Shown: positions 10,085 through 22,117, counted from the first letter of the stretch. The stretch: DNA of 64,000 bases from Mastacembelus armatus (GCF_900324485.2 NC_046646.1:23866197-23930196); one strand, 5' to 3'. Numbers and translations: made by a program. Notes: generated by a model not told the origin, from the sequence alone.

Positions 10085-13000
10085 ATGAAGGTCGTGTTGC
10101 TGCTCGCTCTGCTCACAGGTAACCTGCTCTTTACTTACAGACATTCATTATTTCATGATCACAACTCTGACTGTCGTGTCACTGCTCTAATTCAAAGTGA
10201 TTCAACTGAATAATATGGCAGGTTTGTCCTGTTGGTTGTTACTATGTTTATTATTTTCTTCACTCTGTTTAGTTCTGTTTTTTATTTCCCGTATGAACAG
10301 ATCAACAGTCGGTTAAGAAAAATGTTTCTTCTTCATGTTATTTGTTTAGAAGAGACTTGCTACATGTTTTGCACATTTTCTAACTTCAGTCCGACGTCTG
10401 ATGTTTTACAATAAAACATTATAATAATATAATAAATCTATTAGGTTAAAAACCATAAAACAAAGAGAAACCATTTAAAAACATCAGATTAAAAATAACC
10501 ATAGGACATATCTATTACAGGAGTTTGAACACAAAGTTACATTTATCTTCCTGTCTCACAGTCAGTGGATGTGGCAGCAGGAAAGTTGTTGGTCGAACTG
10601 GTCAGAACGTCACTCTGCCCTGTAATTATGATGTAAAGGCAAATGGGAATCGGTCGATTTGTTGGAATCGAGGAGACATACCATTGAATGGCTGCAACAA
10701 CCTGCTGATCGCAACAGGAAGTTATAAAGTGACAGAGAACAATAGAGTTTCCAGCAGGTATCGGCTCCTGGGATCAGTGGACGAAGGCGACGTTTCCCTG
10801 ACGATACTGAATCTCACAGAGGAAGATGCTGGACGGTACGGATGCAGGGTGGACATACCTTGGTGGACTGATGACAAATATCACATTGATTTAGTCATTG
10901 ACAGAGGTAAGTAGATCTTTTCTTAAAAACCAACTTTATTTGCTCACAGACTGGTGGACTTTCACTGAGTGTGTGTCAGTGCATGTATTATCATTGTTCT
11001 GATTGTGAAACACACATGCTTCAATAAAACAAGACATTAGCTGACGTCACCTCGAGCTCTAAGAAGGAAACTCTCGTGCTTATCTGTTTAGTTCACTGTG
11101 CCACAGAGTTGGATCATAGTTCAGTCATTCAACAACCAGCAGCCAAATCTGACTAGAAACTGTGTCAGAACTAAACCAGCCCACAAACAAAACAAATGTG
11201 GTCTAATTCAGAAAGACACAAACTCCCATGTCCAGCTACTAGTCCCTCATTGTTCCATCAGACAGGAGGGTTCAGATGCTGTTAAACTACCTGACAAACA
11301 GTGAAGATGCAGCAGCCTGAGGCCTGTGGGCTCCATTCACATGAATAAGAATCAGATCTAGGACCAGATATGCAAAGGAGCCAGGTCTGATCCGAGAACA
11401 GCTGGTTTGGTTCGTTCACACATCTGTGGAAACATCAGGTCTGAGTCAGTGGGAGGGAAAACGTCAGCTGTGATTTGAACGGACTCTAAGACTCGCTGCC
11501 ATTACAGATGTTACAGATGTTATAGATGTCAGATGTCGCAGATGATACAGACGTTACAGATGATACAGATGATACAGACGTTACAGATGTTATAGATGTT
11601 ACAGATGTTACAGATGATACAGACGTTACAGATGATACAGATGATACAGACGTTACAGACGTTACAGATGATACAGACGTTACAGATGATACAGACGTTA
11701 CAGATGTTTTCCCTCTGGTGTCTGCTCATATAAATATCTAAACCCCAGGCATCAGACCAGAACTCTTCACATCAGTTTTGTTTCCTCTTCATGTAGGTCA
11801 GATGACCTCCACAGAGCACCTCCCAACTTCTTCCTTCAGCGGCATCACTATCGAGCAGAAGGTGAGAAACTTCCTTCATATGTACATTTTTCTAAAGGTT
11901 CGAGTAAATCCTCCTGTACAGGAGAACATCTCTGTAGTCACTTTGTGTCTATGGTTAGTTTGCATGTCTTTAAGGTCCTTTAATGTCCTTTTATAGTGGA
12001 GGGTAGTTTATAGTTGATTGAGCTATCGGGCCCCGGGGCCGGTGCCTGGGATTCCTGTTCACTAATTCACCCACAACAGGATTTGTACAAACAGCGACTT
12101 CAAACTTCTGTGAGTTAATTGTTTTGTGTACGTTTCACTTTAACAGGGAAGCAGCGTCATGACTGTGGCTCGGGTGTGGGTCGTCTTAGGGCTGATAGTG
12201 TTGGTCACAGCAGGTGTGGTCGTCATTATCAGTAAGTTAAAGTGACTGACAAACACTGAGAAACATCCTGTTTTACCCAGAAATGGATTTTGCACTTCAT
12301 GTTTTCCTTCCAGCATTTCCACTCAGTGGACGTGCAAATTCATTAATGTTATTTCTGCTGTTTCTGTGTGTCTGCAGTGAAAAGAGGGAGGCTCCTCAAC
12401 AAAATGTAAGTGTCCTAATGTGACTCATTCAGACTGGAAACTAGATTTTAACTTCTTATTTTGATTTTGCTGAACTTTTTCTGAGTAAATTTACTTCTGG
12501 CAGCTTCAAGAAGTTGAAGTCCAGGAGTTTATGGTAAAGTAGTTTGTTAAATCTTTTGATCCAGCACATGTTCATTCCAGCTCCAACTCCCATTTTCTCC
12601 CAAGCAGCAGTTAGCTAAGCTAAGCTAAGCTGCTAACTAGACATTAGCACTATGGTGACATTTATACATATGACAGTTCAATGACTACTGTGCTAAGGTT
12701 TCACTGTTTAGCTTAAAGAGCAGCATTTACACTGAAGCTACTGTAGCTCCAGAGAAGAACAGAAACCAGCTTCATTTACATGTTGTGTCTTGTTTATTGA
12801 GTCAACACAAAGATTAAACTGATAACCAAATTCTCACTTGACTCAGAAAAGACAGAACATTTACCTAAATATATAATAAAAATAATAAAAAATAATTCAT
12901 ATACATAAACAGAAAAAAACAAAGGTTTCTAGTCTTTTATTCCTCTTGGCACAAAGAACCTTGAGATCTGACCAAGTCTACACCAAATGAACGACCTTGT

Positions 13001-13734
13001 TTAATCATGAGCGTTCCTGAAGGTCTGAAACTTGACGATGGAGATGAAAGCCTGAAGAGGAAACCTCAGCGGTTTCTGTTCTGACTGATGTGACATTCAC
13101 GAGACGCTTGGTCTCGACATGAAGATCAGGACGGCTGAGAAACCGTCACGTTATAAATGTCAGAATCTGAGCTCGAGGGTCACCTGAGGAGACGTGTGTG
13201 AAAAAACTGGCTCAGCCTAAACCAGAGTGTGACCAAGTAGATGTGCTGCGTCAAATGTCAAAGTCATTCTAACTCAGTCTTTATATTGACCAGACTTCAG
13301 TCAGTGCACAGCAGGTCGGCAGGTTGGGACATATTTGAACAAAGACCTATAAACTGCAGCTCTTATTAAATCGAATAAACAATCAAACAGGTTCTTCTTT
13401 AGTTCGCTAAAGATTTGATGCAAAATCACATCGTCACATGCAGAACATCACATGCCACATTACACCTGGTGGTCTGGAGTCCACTAAGGGGGTTTTACTG
13501 GGTCTAGATGGTAAGAAAGTGACGTACGACACCAGATGAGGGATTTTTTTAAAGAAAATAATTAGTACAGTCCTTAAATCTTTCTCTTTCAGTCCTGAGC
13601 TCAACAGTGTGATCCAGTTCAATCTGCAGCTCCACCGTCAATGTTCGGTGATGGAGAACGTCTATCAGGTAGATGAACTTGACAGCAGAGTCACATACAC
13701 GTCTGTCGCTGACCTCCGTCCACTGACCTGCTGA
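10085..13734 (+). CDS. TIM-family receptor B, short-stalk form with consensus ITIM
   Basis: Seven exons join in frame to 242 aa: 10085-10118, 10562-10906, 11797-11861, 12147-12231, 12378-12405, 12504-12533 and 13593-13734. The layout is that of TIM-A but the Thr/Pro-rich exon 3 is missing. The GAYRWTACA array at 11502-11706 runs straight into sequence that lies beyond that exon in A. Because exon 3 is a phase 1-1 exon, exons 2 and 4 still join in frame. The Ig-V is close to A, with changes in the CC' region (NGNRSICWNRGDIPLNGC). The tail keeps ENVYQVDE and has VTYTSVADLRPLTC, where V-x-Y-x-x-V fits the ITIM consensus. The membrane segment carries an Arg (VARVWVV) where A has Leu. Inference: a short-stalked, possibly inhibitory receptor. 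Whether its altered upstream region still drives expression is unknown. Confidence 0.78.
11502..11706. repeat. 9-bp GAYRWTACA minisatellite in TIM-B
   Basis: Same unit as at 2503-2685, with a different number and order of units. It ends directly against the sequence TTTTCCCTCTGGTGTC that follows the mucin exon in TIM-A. Confidence 0.85.
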
Positions 13735-13977
13735 TCCATGGACCAGGACCACAATGAGCCCTGTGTAAAAACATGAACTCAAGACCCCAGTCCACCAGGA
13801 CACAAAACTCTCCTGATAAGTTGAATCATGATCACAAACAGTGAGACTCCCTAACCCCTGAGCTACGTCTACATGTAAAACGTCAACTATAGCACTAAAG
13901 AAACTACAAGTCCCAGAGAGCATTGCTGTAAGCATCGTCCAGCCAGAGACCTTGAGATTCTGTCACTGTGTGACTAA
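13735..13977. other. TIM-B 3' flank and target site of the LTR element
   Basis: No gene is seen. CTAA at 13974-13977 abuts the first base of the LTR element and is repeated at 19078-19081, as expected for a 4-bp target duplication. Block A has a single CTAA at the same place. Confidence 0.7.
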
Positions 13978-16641
13978 TGTTATGACCCTAGGGGTCATCA
14001 AATCATAGATTTGGGGGCTCGTCCGTCGTTTTTTTGTGTACTTCTCTATACTTGTCTGATCAGCAGTTTTTTCTTTCGTGGTGGTGGCAATATGGAGTTC
14101 AAGTTACAGGACTTTACTTTGAGTCCAACTTTAGACAAGTTGGATAGGTGCCGCAAGGCTGATTTGGTGTTGATCGCCAATTTTTTTGACATACATGTGC
14201 CAACAAGCGCCAAAAAGGAGGAGATAAAACAACTCCTCATAGCAAAGCTGACAGAAAGGGGGTTGTTTGGTGGGCCAACTCCCACAAATGGAGTCGGGCC
14301 GGGTGATGCAGCTGGTATTCCTACCCCACCTAAGGACCTCCCAGTCCAAGCTGGACTAACCACAGAGGAGTTGAAACTTACTCTGCAGATTCGCGAGGTG
14401 GAACTGCAGAACAAAAGGTTGGAGGTGGAAGCCATGCACCTTAAGGTAAGGGTTCTGGAGTTGGAGCAGGGAGCTGCTTTAGCTACCAGTCCCTCCTTTC
14501 AGTCACCTGTTTCATGACCCCACGAAGGCTTTGATGTAAGTAGGCACATAATGCTGCTGTCATGACTGACGAGTTTGCGTTAACGCATAAGAGCGTTTTT
14601 TCTCCACCAGTCCGACATGATCTGAGCTCAGTTGAGAGGAAAAATCCCTCTCCAAAAAGTTTCCGACGTACATTCCCAGTCACCGCTGAAAAACGCGAGT
14701 GTTTCTACTGCCATGAGCAGGGTCACCTCATGGCTGTGTGTCCCATTCTGAAGAAAAAAGAGCAGAATAGAAATGTTAAATCTGCTAAGTCGTCATCTCC
14801 AGTGGCTCTTATACAAACCCCGCCACCTGCCCTGCCACCTGTGGGCATGGATGGAAGTAACAAAGTGGACAAAGCATTTAAGCCGTTTGTTACAAAAGGG
14901 TTTGTTTCCTTAGAAAATGAGTCAGTCCAAATTCCAATCACTATCTTGAGAGATACTGGAGCAAAGCAGTCTGTGTTACGAGGTGACGTGTTGTCTTTCT
15001 CGACCCAGTCTTACTGCGGGTCCGACATCTTAATGTGGGGAGTTGAGATGAACATTGTACGTGCCCCATTACACTTTGTTCAGTTGTCATCCAGATTTAT
15101 GTCGGGCAAATGTAAGGTTGCCATTCGAGCAAAATTGCCAATAGAAGGGATAGATCTTATCCTTGGGAATGATTTAGCCGGCGGACAAGTGTTCCCGTCG
15201 CCGGAAGTGATCGAAAGTCCGATCGCTTCCGCATGTGTGTCAGATGACTCTGTGTTAAACTCACCTGTAGTATTTCCCATGTGTGCTGTAACCCGTGCTC
15301 AAGCACGAAAGTTTGGAAACTTGGTGGATCTAAGTGATTCTTTTATGAGCACCTCTGATCCGCCAAGTGTTGGTCCTAAATGTGAAAAAGAAGAATCTGT
15401 GTGTGCTGAACTACAACCTGATGACAAAACACTGTCTCTGTCGGTGGACAGAGAACAGAAACAGAAATCTGATGTTACTTTGTCTTCCTGTATGTCTCTT
15501 GTGAAAAGTGAAAACTGTCCTACTTTGTGAATGATGGTGTGTTGATGCGACGTTGGACTCCGAGCTCTGGTGATGTACATGACTCTGTTTGTCAGGTAGT
15601 AATACCCCAACCCTTTCGTTTCCAAATGTTGACATTAGCACATGATCACAGTATGGCGGGACAATTGGGAATACGAAAGACATATGATCGCATTCTTCGT
15701 TACTTCTTCTGGCCCGGACTCAAGTCCGATGTGGTAAAATTCTGTCGTTCCTGTCATACGTGTCAAGTGTCCGGTAAGCCCAACCAGGTAATTCCTGTTG
15801 CCCCATTGAAACCAATGCCTGTAATTGGAGAACCTTTTGAACACGTCATTATTGACTGTGTGGGTCCGTTGCCTAAAACCAAATCCGGAAATCAATACAT
15901 CCTCGCGATAATGTGTGCTGCCACTCCGAACATCATTAAAAGCTCGAGCCATAGTCAAGGCACTTGTGAGATTTGTCTCCACATTTGGTTTGCCCAAGTA
16001 TATTCAGAGTGATCAAGGTTCTAACTTCATGTCAAAGGTTTTCGTTCAGGTCATGGCGGAGCTCAAAGTCACACACCGCACGTCTAGTGCATATCACCCC
16101 GAGAGTCAGGGCGCACTGGAAAGGTTTCATCAAACTCTGAAAAGTATGTTACGAAAGTTTTGCTCCGAGTCAAGTCGAGATTGGGACGAAGGCTTGTTGT
16201 TGTTCGCCGTGAGGGAAACTGGGCCAAGAGTCGCTGGGATTTAGCCCAGCTGACTTAGTTTTTGGCCACACTGTGCGTGGACCGTTGCGTTTGCTCCGTG
16301 AAACATGGCTCTCAGAGAAGCCAAGCCCTGAAAAGAATATTTTGGACAATGTTAGTTCATTCAGAGAAAGATGTAGCGCGTGAGTCATTGTCAAAGTCAC
16401 AAGCCAAAATGAAGGATCGTTATGACAAAAAGTCGGTTACACGGATTTTTCATCCAGGTGACCGCGTGTTAGTTCTGTTGCCCCTTGTTGGTTCCGGCTG
16501 ACAAACAACATTTTCTGGCCCTTACGTAGTTGACCGGAAGCTTAGCGAGACTGACTACGTAATTCAGACTCCAGACCGAAAGAAAACCTCTCGTGTCTGT
16601 CACATCAACATGCTCAAACAGTATGTTGGTCGAAAGGAAGA

Positions 16642-16649
16642 ACTTTCTT
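16642..16649. repeat. Left target-site duplication of the foldback element
   Basis: ACTTTCTT here is repeated exactly at 17536-17543, directly flanking the inverted-repeat element. An 8-bp duplication is typical of hAT and P superfamilies. Confidence 0.8.
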
Positions 16650-17535
16650 ACGGTGGCCGACAAGGGCAAACGCGCTGCAAAAGAGAAACGCTGCAAAAGA
16701 GAAACGCTGCAAAAGAGAAACGCTGCAAAACAGAAACGCTGCAAAAGAGAAACGCTGCAAAACAGAAACGCTGCAAAAGAGAAACGCTGCAAAAGAGAAA
16801 CGCTGCAAAACAGAAACGCTGCAAAACAGAAACGCTGCAAAAGAGAAACGCTGCAAAACAGAAACGCTGCAAAACAGAAACGCTGCAAAAGAGAAACGCT
16901 GCAAAAGAGAAACACTGCAAAACAAAAACGCTGCAAAACAGAAACGCTGCAAAACAAAAACGCTGCAAAACAGAAACGCTGCAAAAGAGAAACGCTGCAA
17001 AAGAGAGAACACAACGGAAGTGCGCCAGGCCGATAGGGGGACCCCGAACTGAGGGGTGCAATGAACAAAGAACTTTTACAGAGGCGAGAGAGACACATGT
17101 AGTGACATAAGTCACGTCTCATTTTGGAGGCTGCGTAATGACGCAGGTTTTGTTTTGCAGCGTTTCTCTTTTGCAGCGTTTTTGTTTTGCAGCGTTTCTC
17201 TTTTGCAGCATTTCTGTTTTGCAGCGTTTTTGTTTTGCAGCGTTTCTCTTTTGCAGCGTTTCTCTTTTGCAGCGTTTCTGTTTTGCAGCGTTTCTCTTTT
17301 GCAGCGTTTCTGTTTTGCAGCGTTTTTGTTTTGCAGCGTTTCTCTTTTGCAGCGTTTCTGTTTTGCAGCGTTTCTCTTTTGCAGCGTTTCTCTTTTACAG
17401 CGTTTCTCTTTTGCAGCGTTTCTGTTTTGAGCGTTTCTCTTTTGCAGCGTTTCTGTTTTGCAGCGTTTCTCTTTTGCAGCGTTTCTCTTTTGCAGCGTTT
17501 TTTTTTGCAGCGCGTTTGCCCTTGTCGGCCACCGT
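16650..17535. mobile_element. Foldback DNA transposon (non-autonomous), copy 1
   Basis: 886 bp with long inverted arms. The ends are perfect inverted repeats beginning ACGGTGGCCGACAAGGGC and ending with its complement. Inside each end is an array of about twenty 16-bp units, CGCTGCAAAAGAGAAA or CGCTGCAAAACAGAAA (about 16675-17005), and the complementary array (about 17150-17515). A unique centre of about 140 bases (17011-17147) separates them. There is no transposase, so it is non-autonomous. Because the unit is 16 bp, several frames stay open across the arrays on both strands, but these are not genes. It sits inside the LTR element and has an exact 8-bp target duplication. Superfamily is not certain (hAT or P by duplication length). 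Confidence 0.85.
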
Positions 17536-17792
17536 ACTTTCTTCTCCTAAACCAGTTCCTGTTTTGAACAAGTTAGACAGTCACTTAGCGTATTTGCCCG
17601 AACCCGCCCGAGCTGACATTCATAAGCTCATTAACAGTTACCTAACACTTTTTAATGACACTCCCACCCAAACTAACGTGTTAAGTCATGACATTGATGT
17701 TGAAACTCATAAGCACATTAAGCAACATGCCTACCGTACTCACCCAGAAAAGCGTGCAATAATGCGTCAAGAAGTAAACTATCTTCTAGACC

Positions 17793-18145
17793 ATTGGTCA
17801 CTAACAGGCGGACCGCGGTCCGGGTGCGGACCCAGAAGCCGCCCCATACCGACCCGGCCCTACAGTCAAAACAGAAGATTGTGATTTAAAACCTAACGGG
17901 GCGCTTCTATTTCCACCGGCGCAGCTTTTTTAGACTTTACGGTAGTGGAAATGCACAGACCAATTGCATGCTAGTTGAGCCATCCCACGTGATACCACTC
18001 AGCCAATCAAGTCTGTGCATCCCAGGCGGTAAACATTACGACTCTACAGTGTAAACTTCGCTAGAGGCAAGTTAGACATGAATAGACAGGACAAAGAAAA
18101 AGAAAGAGCGATACATGTAGAAAACAAGGGAGAGAAACTGTAAAG
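17793..18145 (+). mobile_element. hAT-like DNA transposon fragment, copy 1
   Basis: A stretch with GGTCACTAACAGGCGGACC and GGTCCGGGTGCGGACCC interrupts the RT/RNase H part of the LTR element. It resembles the 5' end of hAT (Charlie/ZBED-type) elements common in fish, and is followed by a short Lys/Glu-rich frame. Its borders are approximate and the family call rests on memory of the terminal sequence. Confidence 0.4.
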
Positions 18146-18458
18146 TTCGAGGCCGCCAAGGCTCTCCTCTGTAGTGCTCCTGTACTTCCTGCCCCAAACT
18201 TCGCCCGTCCATTTAAACTGGAGGTGGACGCTAGTGCTCTCGGAGCAGGTGCTGTACTCCTACAGGAGGATGATGCGGGCATAGACCATCGTTTTATGCG
18301 CTGGTCCTTATTGTTACAGGACTTTAATATTGAGATCCACTATAAAAAGGATTAGAAAATGTTATGGCTGATGCTCTATCCCGGTGTTAAAAATAGAAAA
18401 AAAAAAAAAGAGAGAGTCAAACATTTTCTTGGGAAAATGTTTGACTTTGGGGGGGAGG

Positions 18459-19077
18459 TGTTATGACCCTAGGGGTCATTATGTGTATGGTTGTGTTGTT
18501 GGCCCTCCCCCTCCTCGTGTGTGTGTGTGTGTGTGTGTGTGAGAGGAATCCTGGAGTGGGCGTGGACTCGAGGACCGTGGATTGGACTTCCGGGATTGGT
18601 CCAACACTTCCCAGAAGGACTGTAACAAGCCCACGGACTACAGCTCAGGAGAGCTATTCTCCCACCTTTGCCATTCCCAGCTATTTGCTAAAGATTTCGA
18701 GTGAGTCAGTTAGAGATTAGGTTTTGTTTCGTTTTGTAGGTTTTCTCCTGTTTTGTCTTAGGAGTTTCCAGGCTGACGACCTGTGATCTTGTGTTGTTTC
18801 TTTGGATTAGCTGTTGTAGGGCTGTTTTTGTTATTTGATCTTTTGTTTGTTTGAGATCATAGGGCTATATTTAGGGTTTGTTTTCCATTGTTCGTATAGA
18901 ATCGTAGGGCTCACAGAGAGTTTTGTTTGTTTTGTACATTCTGTATTGTATTCTGTATTTTGACAGAATAAATATTTCGTTAAGTGTAATTAGTATTTTC
19001 GTGTTTGTTGAGAGTGGAAGAGGTTTGGAGGAAAACTCCACAATCGTGTTACGCAGCCCCTAGGCTGGGGCGTAACA
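18459..19077 (+). repeat. Right LTR of the Gypsy-type element
   Basis: 619 bp, TG...CA ended, preceded by the purine tract GGGGGGAGG at 18449-18458. It contains a GT microsatellite at about 18519-18541 and an AATAAA near 18967. Its first 21 bases match the start of the element at 13978. Confidence 0.8.
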
Positions 19078-20022
19078 CTAACCCATGTCTCAGTTCCTCA
19101 TATGTGAAGACCTTAAGTAGAGAAGATTCACTGAAACAGCTTCAGTGTTCTCGACAACACGACCCCTAAGTTTGATTTTTACCTCTGTGTTTGGTTCATG
19201 TGAGGCGTCTCTTCGTTTTCAGGAGTTTCTGTCTTAGTAGCACTGAGTCCGATATCTGAGCTTTCAGAAAGACAGAGGTGAGTATTATAATAATCAATAA
19301 TCAGTATTTCCAAATGAGGCAGAGCAGCTTTCCTTTTAAGAGTCCTGTATTCCCACTGTGCCTTTTCTGTACAAAACTGCAGTTACTGTACTGCCTTTGT
19401 GTCAGTGTACTAGAAAACAGAGTATGTTTGTGTTTGCTGTTCCTTAATGTCTGGACTATAGAACCGATGAGTTCAGGAGACTCCGGTTGCTTGTTGAATT
19501 ATCAAATGAGATTTTAGAGAAGCTTTGTTTGATTTCACCAGCCCTGAACTTTGTTCTGATATAACGTCGTCTGTGTTTCTCATTGTGTCATTTCATAAAG
19601 CAGACCACTTTTAAACGATGTGTTTGAGACTGAGTTTACTTATTTAGTTCACATTCGGAGACCTAAGAACCTTTTGTCACTCGCAGTACTGCACATTTCA
19701 AATAAAGATCCAGCCTGGTCCCAGAACCAGGACAGTGAGAATGGACAGGGTCAAGTCATTGATATAGTCAAACCTTTGCTTTTTCTTTTTCTTATCAACT
19801 CAATCAAACATCGACTTAAATCAATAAAATGTATTATGTTCATTGTTATCAGCACAATAAAACAATAAAACTAGACTTAGACTTATTTGCTGTTTTTTAT
19901 TTGCTGTCACTGCCTAAATCCATAGGGAACATTGTCAGGAGTCTGGTTCCTCACAGAATTTTACAGTGTGGGATCAGCACCTTTACTTCAGGGCCTGAAT
20001 ATTTCTTCCCTGTTGTCCAGAG
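19078..20022. other. Spacer between LTR element and IFITM-B
   Basis: No gene is seen. It is almost base-for-base the same as 5757-6701 upstream of IFITM-A and is the probable IFITM promoter/5' region. In block C only the last part (from about 19877) has a counterpart. Confidence 0.5.
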
Positions 20023-20553
20023 ATGAATATTAAAGGTCACCCACCTAAGGGGTTCATGCCACTTCAGGACAGGTTCCTTGATCCTATGGAGGGTCAGTAC
20101 ACCGCTGTGAAGATGCCCACCCCCCCCAGAGACCACATCGTCTGGTCCCTTCTGACCTTTCTGTACTGCAACCCCTGCTGCCTTGGACTGGCAGCTGTCA
20201 TCTACTCCATCAAGGTGAATTTAGTCACATCATTCATGTGTTACTGTGACCTGTTCCAAAACAAAGGAACAAAAAGTCTAGAACAGGAAAGAGAGAAGCC
20301 AGATAACCCCAGCAGCATCCAGGATGGTTCAGGACTGAGCTCAGTGTTGGCAGTTTTATGTTCCCTTCAGGCTGAGGGTAACTGAGAATCCTCTTTTTGG
20401 TCCTTCCAGGCCAGAGACCGGAAGATGGTTGGAGATCTGGAAGGAGCCCAACGCCACGGGTCCACCGCTCACAGCCTCAACGCCTGTGCCACCGCCCTGT
20501 TGATCGTCATGGTCATTGCGCTGATTATTATTATCTGCTTTTACACCATATAA
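20023..20553 (+). CDS. ifitm: IFITM (CD225/dispanin) protein B, short tail
   Basis: Two exons, 20023-20214 and 20410-20553, encode 111 aa. Exon 1 is nearly identical to IFITM-A (RDHIVWSL, NPCCLGLAAV, YTAV signal). Exon 2 keeps ARDRKMVGDLEGAQRHGSTA, then differs: HSLNACATALLIV replaces RCLNIWATVLLIL, so the third palmitoyl Cys is lost from its usual place (another Cys lies four residues on). The membrane segment is rich in Ile and the protein stops right after it (CFYTI). The old longer tail sequence of A lies just downstream as untranslated DNA. AATAAA at 20736-20741 is the likely polyadenylation signal. Role as for the family, inferred. Confidence 0.85.
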
Positions 20554-22117
20554 TATAATTCAGGTGGGAACATCACAGGAGACCTGTCTGCTGATTTTCA
20601 TGTTGTCTGATTCACCTTGACGGTGCAGCTTGTGGCTTTTATACCTTTATACTCTTTGATACTGTACAAATGAAATCCCAGTCTTTGCTGTTACATTCAG
20701 GTTTCCTGAAATCTTGTGTCGTTAAAGACAGAGTCAATAAAGCTGCATGATTCCTCACTCTGATGTGTGTTTGTGGGATTCTGGAAACCGTCCCTCGTTC
20801 TTCTCCATCATTCGCGTCCCCCCTGCCCAGTTTTCTCCTAAACTGTCAGCCAATCCCGGCCCGAGCTTGCGCCATCTTCTGCCTAGCAACCAATGAGCCG
20901 AGAGCGTCAAGCCAAAAGTCCTCTGTGTTTGAATTGAGATTTGGATTTGGATTTCACTGATTCAAGAAAACCAAGTAAAACCACAGAACTGTCAGTGTTT
21001 TAGTCACTTTATCATTTAGAAATGATGATGTCTGTGCTGTCCAGCTTTCAGCTAACATAGATCTGAAGTTTCTCTGATCCGGTGGTTATTTTAACTGCAG
21101 CCTCAGTCTATTTCCTGTAACGTCATAACGCTGCTTAATTATGTTGTTCAGTTATATTCTCATGTTGTTTCAAGTCACATCGGAATGAGATTTGTGCTGT
21201 GTTGAACACTCAGGGACTGCTGGGGTCCTTCTCCTCACATACAAATCCCTTCATGATCCAGCTCCTTCATAGTACCATATTATCCCCATAGACCACTTCG
21301 CTCTCAGAGTGCACGTCTACTTGTGGTTCCCAGAGTTTCCAAAAGCAGAATGGGAGGCAGAGCCTTTAGCTATCAAGCTCCTCTCCTGTGGAACCAGCTC
21401 TCAGTCTGGGTTCAGGAGGCAGACACTCTCTGTACTTTTAAGGCTAGACTTAAAACCTTCCTCTTTGACAAAGCTTATAGTTAGGGCTGGCTTCAGGTAA
21501 CCCTGAACCATCCCTTAGTTATGCTGCTATAGGCCTAGACTGCCCGAGGACCATCGGTGCACTGAGCTCCCCTCCCCTAACCCTCTCCTCCTCTCCTCCT
21601 CTCCTCCCACTATATGCTATAGAAATAAAATTGAATTGAATGGTTGGGGGTCCTGGGAGAGGAGGCCGAGGTTGCTGCCAGCCCAGGAGAGGGAGGGAGA
21701 GACAGAGGAGAGTCTGTCTGAAAACATTTCACATTACATTTGAAATGTATGTGAAAAATACAAACCTTTACATAACTCTACAAACAAAACCAATACTCCC
21801 TGATGCCAAGGTCAAAGTGGGCCTGTCAGTGTCTGCCCGGGTGTTGCTGTCTCTGCAGAACAGGGTCCTGCTGAGGTTCCTGGTTGTGGTGTGTGTGATG
21901 GAAGGGGGGCAGAGAAGAGGGGCAGGAAGACTACAGGTGCACAGAAAAGAATCAGTCACACAAAACACAAATGCACCAGTGGACGATGCATAGAAGCAGC
22001 CAAAGCTGTAACAGGAAGTCATGTACTGACCACATTCGAGAGTCAACACGTGCGTGTGATGATGTTTCCCTGTTTCTAAGCTGCAGATCGATCTATTATT
22101 GTAACGTGACGTTCATC
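20554..22117. other. Spacer between IFITM-B and TIM-C
   Basis: No gene is seen. It is a duplicate of 8761-10084: IFITM-B 3' UTR to about 20785, a join to the CCAAT-bearing GC-rich stretch at 20788, the LINE 3' end at 21233-21639, and the short TIM upstream flank from about 21993. Confidence 0.6.
21233..21639 (+). mobile_element. Truncated LINE 3' end (L2-like), copy 2
   Basis: Duplicate of 9200-9606 with a handful of base differences. Same FKARLKTFLFDKAYS-type terminus and AAATTGAATTGAAT tail. Confidence 0.6.

Larger units (their letters stand above)
13978..19077 (+). mobile_element. Broken Ty3/Gypsy-type LTR retrotransposon fossil, copy 1
   Basis: The element starts TGTTATGACC and ends GCGTAACA, flanked by CTAA. 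Parts seen: a primer-binding site at 14012-14026 starting TGGGGGCTCGTCCG (tRNA-Pro type), a gag-like region from 14092, a CCHC knuckle near 14700, an aspartic protease motif (DTGA) near 14955, an integrase region (HHCC finger, then core) about 15600-16500, reverse transcriptase and RNase H traces about 17545-18390, a polypurine tract at 18449-18458 and the right LTR. The integrase lies before the reverse transcriptase, the order known from Gmr1-like elements. No envelope gene is seen. It is a non-functional fossil with many breaks. It carries a foldback transposon and a hAT-like fragment. It predates the B/C block duplication, because copy 2 is almost identical. Confidence 0.85.

Noticed and set aside
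16593-17110. Overlapping long open frames (Lys/Arg-rich or Phe/Ser/Leu-rich) on both strands, and the same at 28551-29068
   Set aside because: They are translations of the 16-bp unit arrays in the foldback arms, and stay open only because the unit lacks stops.
13978-19077. Endogenous retrovirus
   Set aside because: The tRNA-Pro-type primer site suggested it, but no envelope region is seen and the integrase and gag are of Ty3/Gypsy type.
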